From Isochrysis galbana (lineage: Eukaryota > Haptophyta > Isochrysidales > Isochrysidaceae): a stretch of 64,000 bases of DNA. The DNA is taken from NCBI GenBank assembly GCA_018136815.1, contig CM030940.1:1260313-1324312 (forward strand), in the 5' to 3' direction. Positions within the stretch are counted from its first letter, which is position 1, and each line of letters starts with the position of its first letter. Shown piece after piece: positions 1 through 11,390 of the stretch. A program made the translations under genes and the position numbers. The notes below the pieces were generated by a model. The model saw only the letters and a program-made list of their open reading frames with translations. It searched no databases and was not told the DNA's origin.

Positions 1-1877
1 AGGCGCCAATGCTTGCACCTCCGATTGCGTGGTCCAAGGAGCCCGGAGCTCCGCCACACGGTGGGTTCATGCATCAACCGTCGATGCTGATGCGCACCTT
101 TTCGCCTCTCGCGCGGCAGCGGCTCGCGGATGCACCGCCGGAGCAGCTCCAACCTGTGTTTGACGGCCTGAACGCTTGCGCTGCCACATCTTGGCGCATC
201 CACCATCGTGTCCTCGAAGTCGTGGAGGCGATCAGCTCCGAGTACCCCGACGGTCTTGGTGTACTGCCCTCGGCAATCGATGAGCCCTTGCCGCCCCAGC
301 CACCCGACGCGACCCCTGAAGTGGATGCAAGCGCTTTCCGCGCGTGGCGAAGAGATTTGCGGCGGGCCAATCAGCGCAACGGCGAGCTCTATTCTCTCCG
401 GTGCGGCCTCGCGTTAAAGCTGGGCGTCGCTCGTGCTTACCGTGACCGGAGCTTCTACTTTGCATACAACCTGGACTTTCGTGGGCGCGCCTACCCGATG
501 TCACCGTATCTATCGCCCGTGGGCGACGATCTTGCGCGCGGTCTCTTGCGGTATAGCGAGGCGCGCCGCGTGGGTGTCTCAGGGCTACGGTGGCTCAAGA
601 TCCACGCCGCCTCACTCTACGGACAAGACAAGTTGCCTCTTGACGAGAGGGTGGCCTGGACCGACGAGCAGCTGGCGTCCGGACGGATTGCCGCGCTCGC
701 AGCTGCACCCCTCGTTCACGAGAATCGCAATTGGTGGCTGGCCGCCGACAACCCGATGCAATTCTTCGCTGTCATTTGCGATCTGGCGGCGGCGTACCAA
801 CTTTCTCGGCCTGAGGAGCACCTGTCCGATATCCCAGTCGCTCAGGATGGCTCGTGCAATGGCCTCCAGCATTATGCGGCGCTGGGACGAGACTCACGAG
901 GCGGACAGCACGTCAACCTTCTCCCGGGCGACCGGCCTGGAGATGTGTACTCCGGAGTCCTCGATGTGGTGCGGCGCAAGGTGCAGGAGGACACGCAGAG
1001 CGCGGATGAGACGGTGAGAGCCCTTGCCGCGCAACTCGACGGCAGGCTCACACGAAAGGTGGTGAAGCAGACGGTGATGACCACCGTGTATGGCGTCACA
1101 TTCGTGGGTGCGCGTGATCAGATCGAGCGTCGGCTGCGCGAACTGCCTGAGCTGAAGGCGGAGATTGCCGATGACCGTCGCTTCACCGAGCTCGCGACGT
1201 ACTGTGCGCGCCTCACTCTCGCCTCGCTGGGTGAAGTCTTCGAGCCCGCGATGGTGGCCATGGACTGGCTGGCGCACGGAGCGCGCATCATCGGCAAGGA
1301 CAGTCAAGCACCCGTCGAGTGGACCACTCCGCTCGGCCTGCCCGTCGTCCAGCCATATCATAAGCCCCTGAACAAGCCGATCAAAACCATCCTACAGTGC
1401 ATGAACTTGGCCGACAGTGCCGACCCAAGCCAACCAGCCGACGTGCGCAGGCAAGTGATGGCGTTGCCGCCGAACTATGTCCACTCGCTTGACTCCTCGC
1501 ACATGCTTATGACCGCCAGTGCTTGCCGCCAAGAAGGTATCGCCTTTGCCGCGGTGCACGATTCGTATTGGTCCCATGCATGCGATGTGGACAAGATGAA
1601 CGCCATACTGAGAGAGCAGTTCGTCGCTCTGCACAAGCCGAACTTACTCGAGAAGCTCTACGACGAGTGGCGCGCACGGTACACATGTTGTCGCGGCGAG
1701 GGTGCTGCCTGCGCAGACTTCAATCGTGTCGACATGAAAGGGCCGGAACGTTGCTCGACACCGGGCTGCCAGCGTGTGCGGTGGGACGATTCGAGGTCAC
1801 GAGCACTTCTCGCAATGCCAGCTCGTGGAGACCTTAACATTGACGTCGTTAAAGAGTCGACCTACTTCTTCGCATGA
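1..1877 (+). CDS. POLRMT: Single-subunit (T7-like) organellar DNA-directed RNA polymerase, 5'-partial
   Basis: This gene transcribes mitochondrial (or plastid) DNA. The frame is already open at the window edge. The ATG at 9 lies inside the conserved PMLxPPxxW block of the family, so it is not the start; the N-terminal half is outside the window. Numbering from that Met, all catalytic motifs are visible: motif A (QDGSCNGLQH, Asp280), the motif B helix (RKVVKQTVMTTVYG, Lys353 and Tyr361), and motif C (HDSYW, His517/Asp518). The C-terminus ends in STYFFA, like the family's conserved aromatic end that forms part of the active site. The visible 622 residues cover the whole polymerase core with no internal stop or intron. 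Mitochondrial versus plastid targeting cannot be decided without the N-terminus. Confidence 0.95.
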   Translation, partial: APMLAPPIAWSKEPGAPPHGGFMHQPSMLMRTFSPLARQRLADAPPEQLQPVFDGLNACAATSWRIHHRVLEVVEAISSEYPDGLGVLPSAIDEPLPPQPPDATPEVDASAFRAWRRDLRRANQRNGELYSLRCGLALKLGVARAYRDRSFYFAYNLDFRGRAYPMSPYLSPVGDDLARGLLRYSEARRVGVSGLRWLKIHAASLYGQDKLPLDERVAWTDEQLASGRIAALAAAPLVHENRNWWLAADNPMQFFAVICDLAAAYQLSRPEEHLSDIPVAQDGSCNGLQHYAALGRDSRGGQHVNLLPGDRPGDVYSGVLDVVRRKVQEDTQSADETVRALAAQLDGRLTRKVVKQTVMTTVYGVTFVGARDQIERRLRELPELKAEIADDRRFTELATYCARLTLASLGEVFEPAMVAMDWLAHGARIIGKDSQAPVEWTTPLGLPVVQPYHKPLNKPIKTILQCMNLADSADPSQPADVRRQVMALPPNYVHSLDSSHMLMTASACRQEGIAFAAVHDSYWSHACDVDKMNAILREQFVALHKPNLLEKLYDEWRARYTCCRGEGAACADFNRVDMKGPERCSTPGCQRVRWDDSRSRALLAMPARGDLNIDVVKESTYFFA

Positions 1878-2429
1878 GTCTTCTCTCAGGTTCTCTTGAT
1901 CGACTTGCAAGGGACGTAGAGACGATGTCGTCGTACTTGGCGCGCGGTAGCAGCATTTGGCGATGACCTATCTTTCATCGCGTACGCGATTTCTTGCCAC
2001 GAGATAGCCTTTGCATGCTACGTCAAATGGTGCGCGTGCTAGCTTCTACTTGCCGATTCGGACCACGCAAATGGGTGGGGCAGATGTTCAACATTTTCCT
2101 TGCGCCGTGATACTCATTCCGCTGCGCTGCGTCGTCCTTGCCACACTTCAGATCGTGTATCATGTATCGTGGAGCCCGGTTGCTATGATAGTGACGGTGG
2201 ATGTGATGATAGGTGATAGTGATATTAGTGATACCACTCTTGTGCTCGGCAGCTTATAGTTGTAGTCTTGAGAGCACTCTCAAGTGGTATCGAGCTCGCG
2301 TAAAGCTTGTATTTGTTGAGCGGGCATTCAATTCTCGCTTGTTCCCGATGGGTAGACGAAAGCTGTATCTGCTCTCGGAAAGCCGCCGCACGTTTGCCAC
2401 GTAGCACCGGCCTTCTTTTCGAGCCTCCA
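1878..2429. other. Intergenic spacer after the RNA polymerase gene
   Basis: No gene is recognised. There is a short low-complexity run of GTGATA/GTGATG-like units around 2195-2235. The decayed LINE begins to be recognisable near 2430. Confidence 0.5.
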
Positions 2430-3147
2430 CCTCGATGGGCACACGCTTCTTCTTGGGCAGAGCCCCACCTCCCCCGAGAGACCCCGGCGCCTCTACTGGA
2501 GCCTCCCGCGTCCCGCGTGCTCGAGCCCCGAGACCCGAAGGGCGCTTCGGACCACTTACCGGTGATCGGAACCTTCGAGGTAACCGGATACAAAACATGT
2601 CGCAGATACGACGTACGCATCAACCCCGAACTGCTCATGGAGCAAGACACGCGACGAATAGTGACACACCTATGGAAGGGACACATAAGATAGAACACCA
2701 ACGACGACGAAGTCGAAGACTCATGGTCCAGCGCGAAACGAGCGGTAGCCACATACCTACTATGGGCGACCCAACAAGAAAAGCGAGAGACAGCCGATGG
2801 CGCGAGCCGTCGACGAGCTAGCGCTCCTGGGAATAGGGAATAGCGGGTAACGACGAAGAACCCGACCACAGGAGAGTAGACATAATAAAGGAACTAAACG
2901 CCGAGATAACAAGGCTCCGCCGACAATCCAAGCCCACGAACAAAGAAAGTTTCGACTCGCTCTCAAACACGAAGAGAGGCTAACAAAGGAATTCTTCCAA
3001 AGATTCAATAAACCGCGCACCTCCAACAGCGCCATTCCAGAGATGTTCATCACGAGAGACTGGGACGCCCCAAAAGACGACCAGAGGCCTACAACAACCA
3101 CGGACGACGGCATCCGTAAAGAACTTCGAAAATATTACACATGGCTA

Positions 3148-3899
3148 ATAAACCTTTTAATAGTCTCACCGCACACGCGGCCGTGGACCCTCTACTTTCT
3201 ACTCACGTAGGAAAACTTTCTACACCCCCACTCCCCCGGCCCTTCTCCCCCCGCCATAAGGCGACTCCCCCCGTGCACTACTAGGGGGATAGGGGTGAAG
3301 GGCTTAGATATGGTCCGGTGGCCCGCGCCCCCCCCCGGTGATCATTCCCCCCCTTCCTCCTGTGTCTCCGAGTGGGCGGCGGTCTTAGCCCCGACTTATC
3401 CTATAAACAGGTGCGGGACTTACCTATTTTCCGGTGAGCGGAGCTCTCGCTCCGCCCACCCCCTTCTCCGCGCTCTCTCTCCCCTCTCCTGCAGGCACGC
3501 GCGATGGCGCGCCTGCGGCAGGCCTGCAGCTGCCTGCTGGCGACCCCTGGAGGCTCCTGGAGGCCAGCTCAGGGGGCAGAGGAGGCTGGGGCTGGGCCCT
3601 GGCCTCCCCTGCCTCTCCCTCGCTGGCGCTCCTGAGCCTCTGGGGCCCCCAATCTGCGCCTGTCTGCCTGTCGACCAGGGGGGGAGGGGGGGTTGGAGCG
3701 ATGGGCTGGTCACGAGGGGCCAGGATGGGCGGATGGGGCGAGCCTGTGGGGAAGGGAGTGGGTCAGTAGGGCAGTGGCCTCCTGGCAAGCCATCAGGCGT
3801 GCCAGGAGGATGGGTGGTTCCTCCCCCATGGCAGGGGAGGAGTGGAGAGAGGGGGGGGCTCGTGCCCCCCCATGGTTCAACCAAGTATAAACTTAGTTG
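3148..3899 (-). mobile_element. SINE-like element, family R1, full length, with 17-bp target-site duplication
   Basis: The element is bounded by two exact copies of AATATTACACATGGCTA (3131-3147 and 3900-3916). It reads on the minus strand. The 5' end is the near-palindrome CAACTAAGTTTATACTTGGT; next come a GGGGGGGCACG/GCCCCCCC hairpin, the core shared by all families here (complement of about 3560-3630), a nested hairpin near 3390-3425, and a 3' tail ending GAGACTATTAAAAGG. It has no convincing coding sequence; the open frames in it are low-complexity shadows. It sits inside the LINE ORF2 codons for KYYTWLY. A target duplication of this length plus an A/T-rich tail fits target-primed reverse transcription by a LINE. 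Confidence 0.85.
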
Positions 3900-4025
3900 A
3901 ATATTACACATGGCTATATCAGTCAGGAGAGAGTGAGCTCCAGGGACGCGGCACTAGAAGAAGCGCTGGAAAGCCAACAGCTCAACACCCACGACAAGAA
4001 TGCGCTAGAAGGAGGCATCACGATG

Positions 4026-5893
4026 ACGATGAAAAAAAAAACTTCTGAAGATTCAGGGCTACACACCTACTAGTTACGGGACTCCCCTTCGCTATCTACA
4101 CCGCCCTTATCTTCCCTCCCTCCACCTCTTCCCCTGCCCCCCTTCTTTCCTTTTTCTTCGGTTTCTGGGGTCCGGCCTCGTTGCGCTACCTGAAGCCTGG
4201 TTCAGAGTGTGGGGTCCGGGCAGGCCTTTTGGATTTGTCGTTGTTGTCGTGTGTGTCTATCTGGTCTCGTTTTGTTTGTTTGGGTTATGTCTAGGTTCCA
4301 TTGTCTCTGTCAGCAACTTTGATCGGTGTGACGGTGTTTCAATCTCCTTTGTCCCCTTGTTCCTTGGTCCCCTCGACAGCGTGTGCGATCCTCAGCTTGG
4401 AGGCTAGTTCCACTAGCTCCGCGCTGGGCTTAAGTCCGCCTTTGTCGTTCCTGTTGAAAACGGGTCTCAAGTCGTTCATGTCTATCCTTTTCTTAGGCTG
4501 TCTTCCCATTAGGCCTGAGCCAAAATATGTACTTATTTTTCTAGTAGTACTTTTTTGGGTGGGCTTTCGGCCTGTGCATATTTTTACATATTTACTACAT
4601 ATTTGGGGGCGCGAGCCGCCGTGCGCCCCGTGCCAAATAAATAAATAAATAAAATAATTAATGTTATATCCTAGCCAACCCCACTAGCTAATTGGACACA
4701 ACTTTTCCGTCCCGGAATCCCGCCATGCCTGACGAGCCAGGAGTCCGAGTGCTACCGGGGGGAGGGGGCCCCGCCCCCTCCCCCCGATATTCGTCCTCCC
4801 CCCAGTGCACGCACCGACCCCGCGCACCCCAGCACGTCCTCTCCTCGAGTCCACGCTGGGGGAAAACCCCTTTCGGGTAAAAACAACGCAGGGGGGGGGG
4901 CACTCATGAATAGGAGCCCAGAAACGCTAATCTCTCCTCGCAAGAGCGAGTGGCCGCGGCGAGCCGCGGCCCTTCCCTCCTGGTTCTGGCGCCCCCGTCT
5001 TCTCTTACCCAAACGGGGCGAGAAGACACGTAAACACCGGAGGGGAGAGCTGCCACTCCCCCCTCCCCTCCCTCTTCCCTTTTCCTCCTCTCTTCCCTGC
5101 GGCGGGGGCCCATGGCGCGCGCCTGCGGCCCCTCTTCAGGTCCCCAGGAGGCCAGCAGGGGCCTGGGAGCGCAGCTCAGGGGGCAGGTGAGGCTGGGGCA
5201 TGGCCCTGGCCCCTCCTGCCTCTCCATCGCTGGCTCTCGAGCCCCTGCCAGTCGACTGGAGCTGGCTGGGGGGTCCTGATCAGGGGGGCCCAGGGGGAGG
5301 AGGGGCTGGTCAGAGGGATGGGCTGGCCACGACAGGCCAGGGCGGGCGAATCAGGCGTGCCTGTGGGGAGAGGGATGGGTCAGCATGGCAGTGTGCTCCT
5401 GGCAAGCCATCAGGCATGCCAGGAGAGTGGGTGGTTCCTCCCCCATGGCGGGGGAGGAGTGGAGAGAGGGGGGGGCTCGTGCCCCGCCATGGGTGAACCA
5501 AGTATAAACTTAGTTGCCCCGTGCCAAGGGGAGGGGCGCCGGAGCACGAGGGCGGTACCACGGCTGTGTAGGGGCCAGGCCCGGAGGCCTTCCCTGTTGG
5601 ATCGTCCCTCTTGTGTGGTGTGGCTGGGGTGGCTGTGTGGAGTGATGTGGGTGTGCTGCATGCTGGCTGCTGCCAGCATGCCAGCATGCAGGCTGTGGTG
5701 CGCCTCCGTTCTCGGGGGTGCGCGGGCGCGGCCCGCTGGCTCCTGCGCCCACCCGGTCGGGCGGGTCGTCTTGGCGCGGTCGCTTCGGCGACAGTGGCGT
5801 GTCCATGAACGCTTCGTCCATGGCGGCGAGGGCAGCGGCAGCGAGGGCGGGAGGCATCGCGCGCTCCATGACCCTATCAGTTTACTGATAGTT
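4026..5893 (-). mobile_element. Internally deleted LINE-A copy with 14-bp target-site duplication
   Basis: The element is flanked by GAGGCATCACGATG at 4012-4025 and 5894-5907, so it is an insertion into the older LINE. On the minus strand it begins with the hairpin CTATCAGTAAACTGATAG followed by an ATG opening an ORF that starts MERAMPPALAAAALA and includes PLSPKRPRQDD, the LINE-A ORF1 start also seen at 49814. The 3' end (left side) carries a GAATCTTCAGAAG block and a T-rich tail near 4030-4060. Only about 370 bp of the 5' part and 600 bp of the 3' part remain once the nested SINE is removed, so most of ORF1 and all of ORF2 are missing. Confidence 0.75.
4637..5515 (-). mobile_element. SINE-like element (R1/R4 variant) nested in LINE-A, 12-bp target-site duplication
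   Basis: Exact duplication GCCCCGTGCCAA at 4625-4636 and 5516-5527. The 5' end at the right is the same near-palindrome as family R1 (5498-5515, reverse strand). The middle (about 5150-5310) contains the shared core in a diverged form that also occurs at 29280-29420. The 3' end (left) is an AAAT/TTTA tetranucleotide run at 4637-4655, a typical retroposed tail. The block 4740-4935 is repeated at 28030-28235. No gene is present; open frames here are G/C-rich shadows. Confidence 0.75.
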
Positions 5894-6190
5894 GAGGCAT
5901 CACGATGGAGGAGCTGCAACGGGCCATCAAGGAGATAGGCACCGGCAAAAGTGCCGGCCCCGACGCCCTACCGGCGGCGAATTTTACAAGAGTTTTGAAG
6001 AACTGGTAAAACACGACTTCCTAAGAATTCTGAACCTAGCCCTCTCTCGAGGCCGCTTGTGCATAACAATGAGGGATGAGGGAGGGGGACATCATTCTCC
6101 TGTACAAATAAAAGGGGGGCACGAGAGACCCCAGGACCAGGAACTGTAGACCGATAACTTTACTACAAAGTGATTTCAAAATCTTAGGCC

Positions 6191-7322
6191 CCCCCTTCCG
6201 TGTTTCCCATCTAGGACTGCTGCACTAGAAGACTGCCCACCGCCTGAAAACCACAAAGACATCGCCCTCATCCCTCGCTCACCCCCCCTTTCCCCTCTCC
6301 CCCTTCGTTCCTTATACTTTGGGCTTCCCCGGGGTTGCGGCCCGTGTGCACTACTTCGGGCCATGGCCATTGATTGATTGGGGGAAGGCTAGGAAAAGCC
6401 TTTTGGCACATTTTACGTGTTTGTCATTTGTCGCCTGCGCCCCGGGGGGTCAGGTGGGAGGGTCTTCAGGTGGATTAGAGTACTTTAGGAGAATTTTGTT
6501 GTGATTTGTTCGTCGTTCAGCTCGTACCTTGGACCTTGTGCACGACGATGTGAGGGCCTAGTCCGTGAGCTTCCCTCACGGTCAACATCTGCACGCCATG
6601 TGACGGGGGTGCGTACTATACCGATCGGATCAGTATGGCAGCCGTGTGCTGTGGTTCGGCCGGGGGATGATGGGACAGTTGGGGTAGTGTGAGACAGCCA
6701 GTTGTCAGTTGGCCTGGCCGCTTGCTGTTGACGGTTGAGAAATAGGATTATGGATTATGATTATGAGTGCATGCATTCACAACTGACTGCTATGATAACA
6801 GGAGCGGTGGCTCAGGGCAGTCCCACAGCTAGTGACATAACACCGCAATCGATACTGGCTTTTGCGCACTAGAACATCATGAACACCAACACCAAAATGT
6901 CAAGCAAAATGAGCCAAAGGTGTCATGGAGGCAACTTAAAAGAAATTTGCTAGGACGTTTCGTGTGCTTCGCCAGGAGCGCGAAAGTGAGTGAAAGCGCG
7001 GGCATCAGCTTTGGGACGCCCACATCAAGCATCGTGACCTATTACCTAGAATCTAGTCTTAGATAGCAAGTTCCTTGTGTCTGCTCTCATCATGAACATC
7101 ACGGTCACCCAGGTCGATGCTTGGGCAACAATGGTGTTTGATACAACAAAGCAATGAAGGATAAGGGGGATGCATGATCATCCCAAGGCTCATAGATAAG
7201 ATGGGAGCAGCACTGAACGAGAGCATATATGGCCGTCTGCGGTTGTCTGCCATGATCCGAGACGCGTCATGCTTGGAAAAGAAGAAGCAAGCGAACAACG
7301 ATCTTGCGAGGACTATCATATC
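6191..7322. other. Intergenic region, no gene recognised
   Basis: C-rich stretch at 6270-6310, then ordinary mixed-composition DNA. No reading frame with protein-like composition, no RNA gene and no element end was found. The right part should hold the 3' flank of the CCCH zinc-finger gene, whose stop is at 7323. Confidence 0.4.
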
Positions 7323-9361
7323 TCAACAAGCTTTTTGTTCATGAATGAGCGTTGCGTACAGCTTACGAAGGTGAGCATGGCATTGCTGCGCCTCGTACAA
7401 GTCACGCAGACCGAGAGTGTCTTGCCACTGCGTCTGAAGCTCGGCTACCTGTTCGAGCTGCTTCACTGATTCGACGTGCACAGCTCCAATCTTTCCTGCG
7501 TGCCTGGCAATCTTCATGGGTGCGTCGACCGAGGGCTGGGTATTTGAGAGGGGCTGCAGGGTAGGAAGATCATGAGCCACGGCATCCACGGGAAAGTTTG
7601 GGTTGGCAAAGTACTTCGAGCCCTCCCAGACCCATGCCTTCTCAATTTGAGCACCACATCCACTCGGCTTCAGGTCCGCGTGCATGGGTTCGACTTCTGA
7701 TTTCGACGCTACATCCCACATGATGTTGAACTTCGTAGTAGAAAACGATTGCGGCGTTGAGATGGGCACTCGGCATGGCCACGAGAGAAGTCGGCATTCG
7801 ATTGGTGGAGAAACTGCTTCCCGTGGTTGTGCCTCCATAGAGGGCTGGCTGTGTGCGACCTGGGCTAGTGGCGATGCCCAGCTCACCCTGGCCGTTGCAG
7901 TTGAAATGGGAATGGCGCTGCTCCACATCCTTGTCGTCATGAATGGGCAAGAACGTGTTTGGCTCGCTGTTCCGGGCGTGAGAAAATCTAAGGTGAACAG
8001 GGGGCTGCACGCTGGCGCGCTCAGTGGTGAAGATGGCTGGGAGCGGACACAAGATGATTTGAACGATCTGACCTTGACGTTGATTTTGGTCTCCGGGATG
8101 GCATCATGATCGCAAGCAGCTTTTTTCGAGACGTTTGATGGCGTTGACGACCCATCCACTCCGACGACGCATTGATTGTGCAGTTCTTGAGATTGTTGAT
8201 CGATGTGTGTTGTGCTGGTAGAGTGACAGGCAGAGCTACCGCTCAAAGTCGACGATTCGTGGGCGCTTGAGCTGACAATAGTTGGAATCAGCAAACTGGA
8301 GAGCGTATCACCAGTTGAGGATACCGTGCGTGAAGCCGTTGAGGTATCGGTGCTGCGACTCATGCGCTCGTCTGGAGCAACGGTGTGATGCGTGGTCGCC
8401 CGCTCACCAGAATCGTCATTGGAGCTGTCCCAAGGAGACCTTTCAATGTTCACTCGACCGACATTCTCATTGCCGGGGTGTTCTGCCTTGACGTTTTCCT
8501 CATGCTCATGCTCGAGGCAAGCGTTGCTCGTGTCGATTATGATTTTGATCTCATTCTCCTCAGCTTGTTTAATCACAGACAATGGCACCTGAATGGGCTT
8601 CTCTGTGGTGGAGAGATCATCCTCGCCATGCGCAAACCTGAGATGACAAAGAAAGAGGTCTTGATTTGCTCCCAGTCGGCCTCGCCTTGCTATCAACGCA
8701 TGCGGCCATCTACCCCACGCACCAGCACGTTTCTCCTTTGTCGCATTTGCCTGGGGTGATCTCGTGCCACCTAAGGCCATCACATATGGGAGTGAGTCAG
8801 TCGTCGTAGGCAGCCCCGTGTCTTACACCGCACAGATATGAAGGCTGCGTCAAGCAAGACCAAGGGCGTGTATGTCAAAGCGGGACTGAGCACAAGCAGG
8901 CAAAGAGTTACACGCTTAGCTGGCGGAGAAGCTCGACAATATCTCATGGGGTGTGCATTATACTGGCAGGCGCAGTGAGCAATGATGGTATGTCAGATGA
9001 GCATGTGAGTGTCACTGCAGTACCTCGAGGGCACAGACCCATCAATCGTTGATCAGCACTCATTGCAGGATCCAGTGGGAGGCCCTCACCTTCTGCAGAG
9101 GCGAGTCTTGTACTGCGAGGGCTTGAAGCCTTTTTCGCGCTCCTGCTTCGACTTGGACGTACGCTTCACCAGTGTCTCTTCAGAGTCATCCTCAACCACT
9201 TCGCCGCTCATCGCCTGTGGCTTGACAATAACAACGATCCCTGTCTCTTGCGTCTCGGCATCACCAGGTTCAGCGTCATCGCCTTTGGCTGCGGACTGAA
9301 CCTTCAGGTCTCCAAAAAATGCTCCTGGCGCCTCGCTCCTCGCGCGCATCGTCGATTTCAT
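7323..9361 (-). CDS. CCCH-type zinc-finger protein (3 exons)
   Basis: Probable RNA-binding protein. Proposed coding exons on the minus strand: 9361-9090, 8770-8723 and 8637-7323 (544 residues). Exon 1 ends in SQYKTRLCR before a GTGAGG donor. The 48-bp exon 2 (acceptor TTAG, donor GTGCGT) supplies GKCDKGETC, and exon 3 starts FAHGEDDL after a TCAG acceptor. The join rebuilds one CCCH finger, C-x10-C-x5-C-x3-H, with the YKTRLC lead-in typical of the TIS11/ZFP36 and plant TZF type. Frame is kept across both junctions. The first spacing is longer than the usual x8. The rest is Ser/Thr-rich, with a possible helical C-terminus rich in Gln and Leu. Only one finger is visible. The true start may lie further upstream. 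Confidence 0.7.
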
Positions 9362-10307
9362 CCTGAGCTCCGACTCTACTCAAGAGCTTCCTGTGTCACG
9401 TGGCGAGGAGCGAGCGTCCGAGGTGGAAGAAACTGGTCAGGGCGGAGCTTTCACCCGCGAGAACGAGGCTGAGCTTGGTGGAAACTGTGGACGATAGCGT
9501 TGGGATGGTCAGTGTCCTTCCTGGCGCGATCGTGCGTGTGGCCTCGCGGCGTGCGAGCTCGGTGGAGCACCTGTGTCGGGCTGTGTACAGCGGGTGGCGT
9601 CACGGAGGGCCCCCGGTTGAGGGAGGCCTCGTCCTCGTCCTCGGCTCTTCTTCCTGTGCGTGCTGCCGGGAGAGGTCCATCATATAAGGAATATCAAGCG
9701 AGATTGAAGCTCCTTAGTTTGAGCGGGAACTCAGCCTTCGATTGGGATCCGAGCTCTCATAAGAGAATTGGGTGATCCATCGTGAAGTGGCTTGAGGTAA
9801 TGGGCCCGCCGATGGAGATCGGCCCGCACTAGGAAGTCTAGAAGCTGGCGCTTGTGCGCGCGCCTCGACTGTGCCATAAGTAATGTATGAGTAAAGTGTA
9901 AAGTGTGAGTCCGCGAGAGGGAGAGGAGCATTTCGGTTGCGGTGGAGAGAAAAGAGGCGGGAAGGAAGAGAGGCTGGTTCGCAAGGAGGGAGGGAGGGAG
10001 GAGGGACTCGTGGGGGCAACTTCATGATGGTGATATAAATCAGCTACTCTCACCTAGCTACAATATCATCTAACGACTAATGGCTACCATCTAGCGACTT
10101 GTTTGACCGGTGAACACCACCGACACGCCCATCACTCGCCCCCCCCCTCTCCACACGAGAAAGGGGCAACATCAACATCAACATCGAGCACTTCGAGTCT
10201 GCACAAAGGGGGGTGATCTATACGCTTCGCGTCTTCGCGTCTTCGCGTCTCGCGTGCTCACGTGTCGGTTGCTTAAAAAACCATATAATATTCTTACCGC
10301 AAATGCG
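9362..10307. other. Intergenic region upstream of the CCCH gene
   Basis: Probable 5' flank of the minus-strand zinc-finger gene, then mixed DNA with a G/A-rich run at 9940-10015. Near 10280-10305 there is a piece matching the 3' end of family R1 (TAATATTCTTACCGC), cut by the DNA element that begins at 10308. Confidence 0.45.
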
Positions 10308-10344
10308 TAGCCCGGTCACTCACTCTTTTTACTTTTTAAGCACA

Positions 10345-10530
10345 CAACCACACATTGAAGTGCAAAAATCCAAAAATACGAGTATGGCTTATTGTCCAGT
10401 GTGCATAGAACGAGGTCTTGTGAACCCAGTGAATTGGAGGTTGGTGTTGGTGTCACAAATTTCCTCGTCATTCGATGTTTGTGCCTCACATGAAGGATGA
10501 AGGTTGAGGATGAAGGGCCTCACTAAAAAT
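10345..10530 (+). repeat. Direct repeat, copy 1 of 2 (with 11222-11390)
   Basis: Shares long stretches with 11222-11390, including TACGAGTATGGCT, CCAGTGTGCATAGAA, CGTCATTCGATGTTTGTGCC and GAAGGGCCTCACTAAAAAT. The two copies differ by small indels. No reading frame is conserved between them, so this is not a duplicated gene. Confidence 0.7.
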
Positions 10531-11221
10531 AAAAAAAATCTTCTTAAAAATTCCCGCTACATATGCGGCGTGAGGCAGCTTGCTAGTGTACCTCCCTACA
10601 ACCCAACCTTAACCCATAACAACCCCCTTCCCCTTCCCCAGTTCCCTCTTTAGCGGCAGGAGAAGCTGGTTCCAGGGAGGCCGCGAGGCCGCGCGCGCTG
10701 CTTCGGCCGGGAGTTGGAGAGAAGGGGGTGGGAGATTGTGGCTCGTCTCTTGATCTAGTTTCGACTCGGATTTTCCTCATTTTTATAACGTGAGGTCTTT
10801 ATTGATTTCCAGTGCGGTTCCTATTACGAGATTTGGCTACCCTAGGTGATGTTCCGTATGTCCAGGCCTCTCGCCGCCTGCAAGAGGCAAGAGGTGTGGT
10901 GTGCCCCACCACTTGATCAATTTTGGCTCTCAACTTGCAATCCCACGCGAGCACGATCAACAGCCACCTTGGCGGGCTACTGGCCGCCCAGCGCGCCCCG
11001 TTCACCGTGTCTTCACCTGCACCTGCAGTTCCTGCACTCTCACCTTCACCTGCACCTTCACTGAAGAAAAAACTTCGGACCAGCACCTTCCCAGTTGGAA
11101 AATTTTTTTATTGTCCATGCTGCCATGCTGCCCGCCCGGTCGCGGTGCCAAGTTAGCCGCTCTAGCCCTCGGTGACTAGTGGTTCACGTGAGCGTCTTGA
11201 GTTTTGTGATACTTTCGTGCA

Positions 11222-11390
11222 CATTGAAGTCCACCACAATACGAGTATGGCTCATTCATGGTCCAGTGTGCATAGAAGCGGTCCTTGTGGACCCAGTAAG
11301 TTGGCGTCACAACTTTCCTCGTCATTCGATGTTTGTGCCTCGCATGAAGGGATGAAGGGCCTCACTAAAAATATACCGGGAGGAGAGCCC
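11222..11390 (+). repeat. Direct repeat, copy 2 of 2 (with 10345-10530)
   Basis: Second copy of the sub-repeat inside the inverted-repeat element, in the same orientation, followed by unrelated sequence rich in short inverted motifs (11390-11480). Confidence 0.7.

Larger units (their letters stand above)
2430..6190 (+). mobile_element. Decayed LINE ORF2 (endonuclease end to start of RT), split by two later insertions
   Basis: Three pieces of one LINE on the plus strand, 2430-3147, 3917-4025 and 5894-6190, read through once the insertions are removed. Near 2555 the conceptual protein has SDHLPVIGTF, the last catalytic block of an APE-type endonuclease. Near 2990 it has EERLTKEFFQRF, a linker seen before LINE reverse transcriptases. 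From 5908 it has GTGKSAGPDALPAEFYK and then GDIILLYKKGAR and RPITLLQSDFKIL, the first blocks of a non-LTR reverse transcriptase. The reading frame is broken by several frameshifts and stops, so the copy is dead. It stops being recognisable after about 6190, before the YxDD block. Confidence 0.8.

Noticed and set aside
3295-3911. Open frames of 110-200 codons inside R1 (both strands)
   Set aside because: They follow the SINE sequence, recur only as repeat shadows, are Pro/Gly/Arg-rich and are not conserved in frame between copies.
7642-8052. Second frame (136 codons) within the CCCH gene
   Set aside because: It overlaps the long third exon, whose frame continues from the zinc finger; this one has no link to it.
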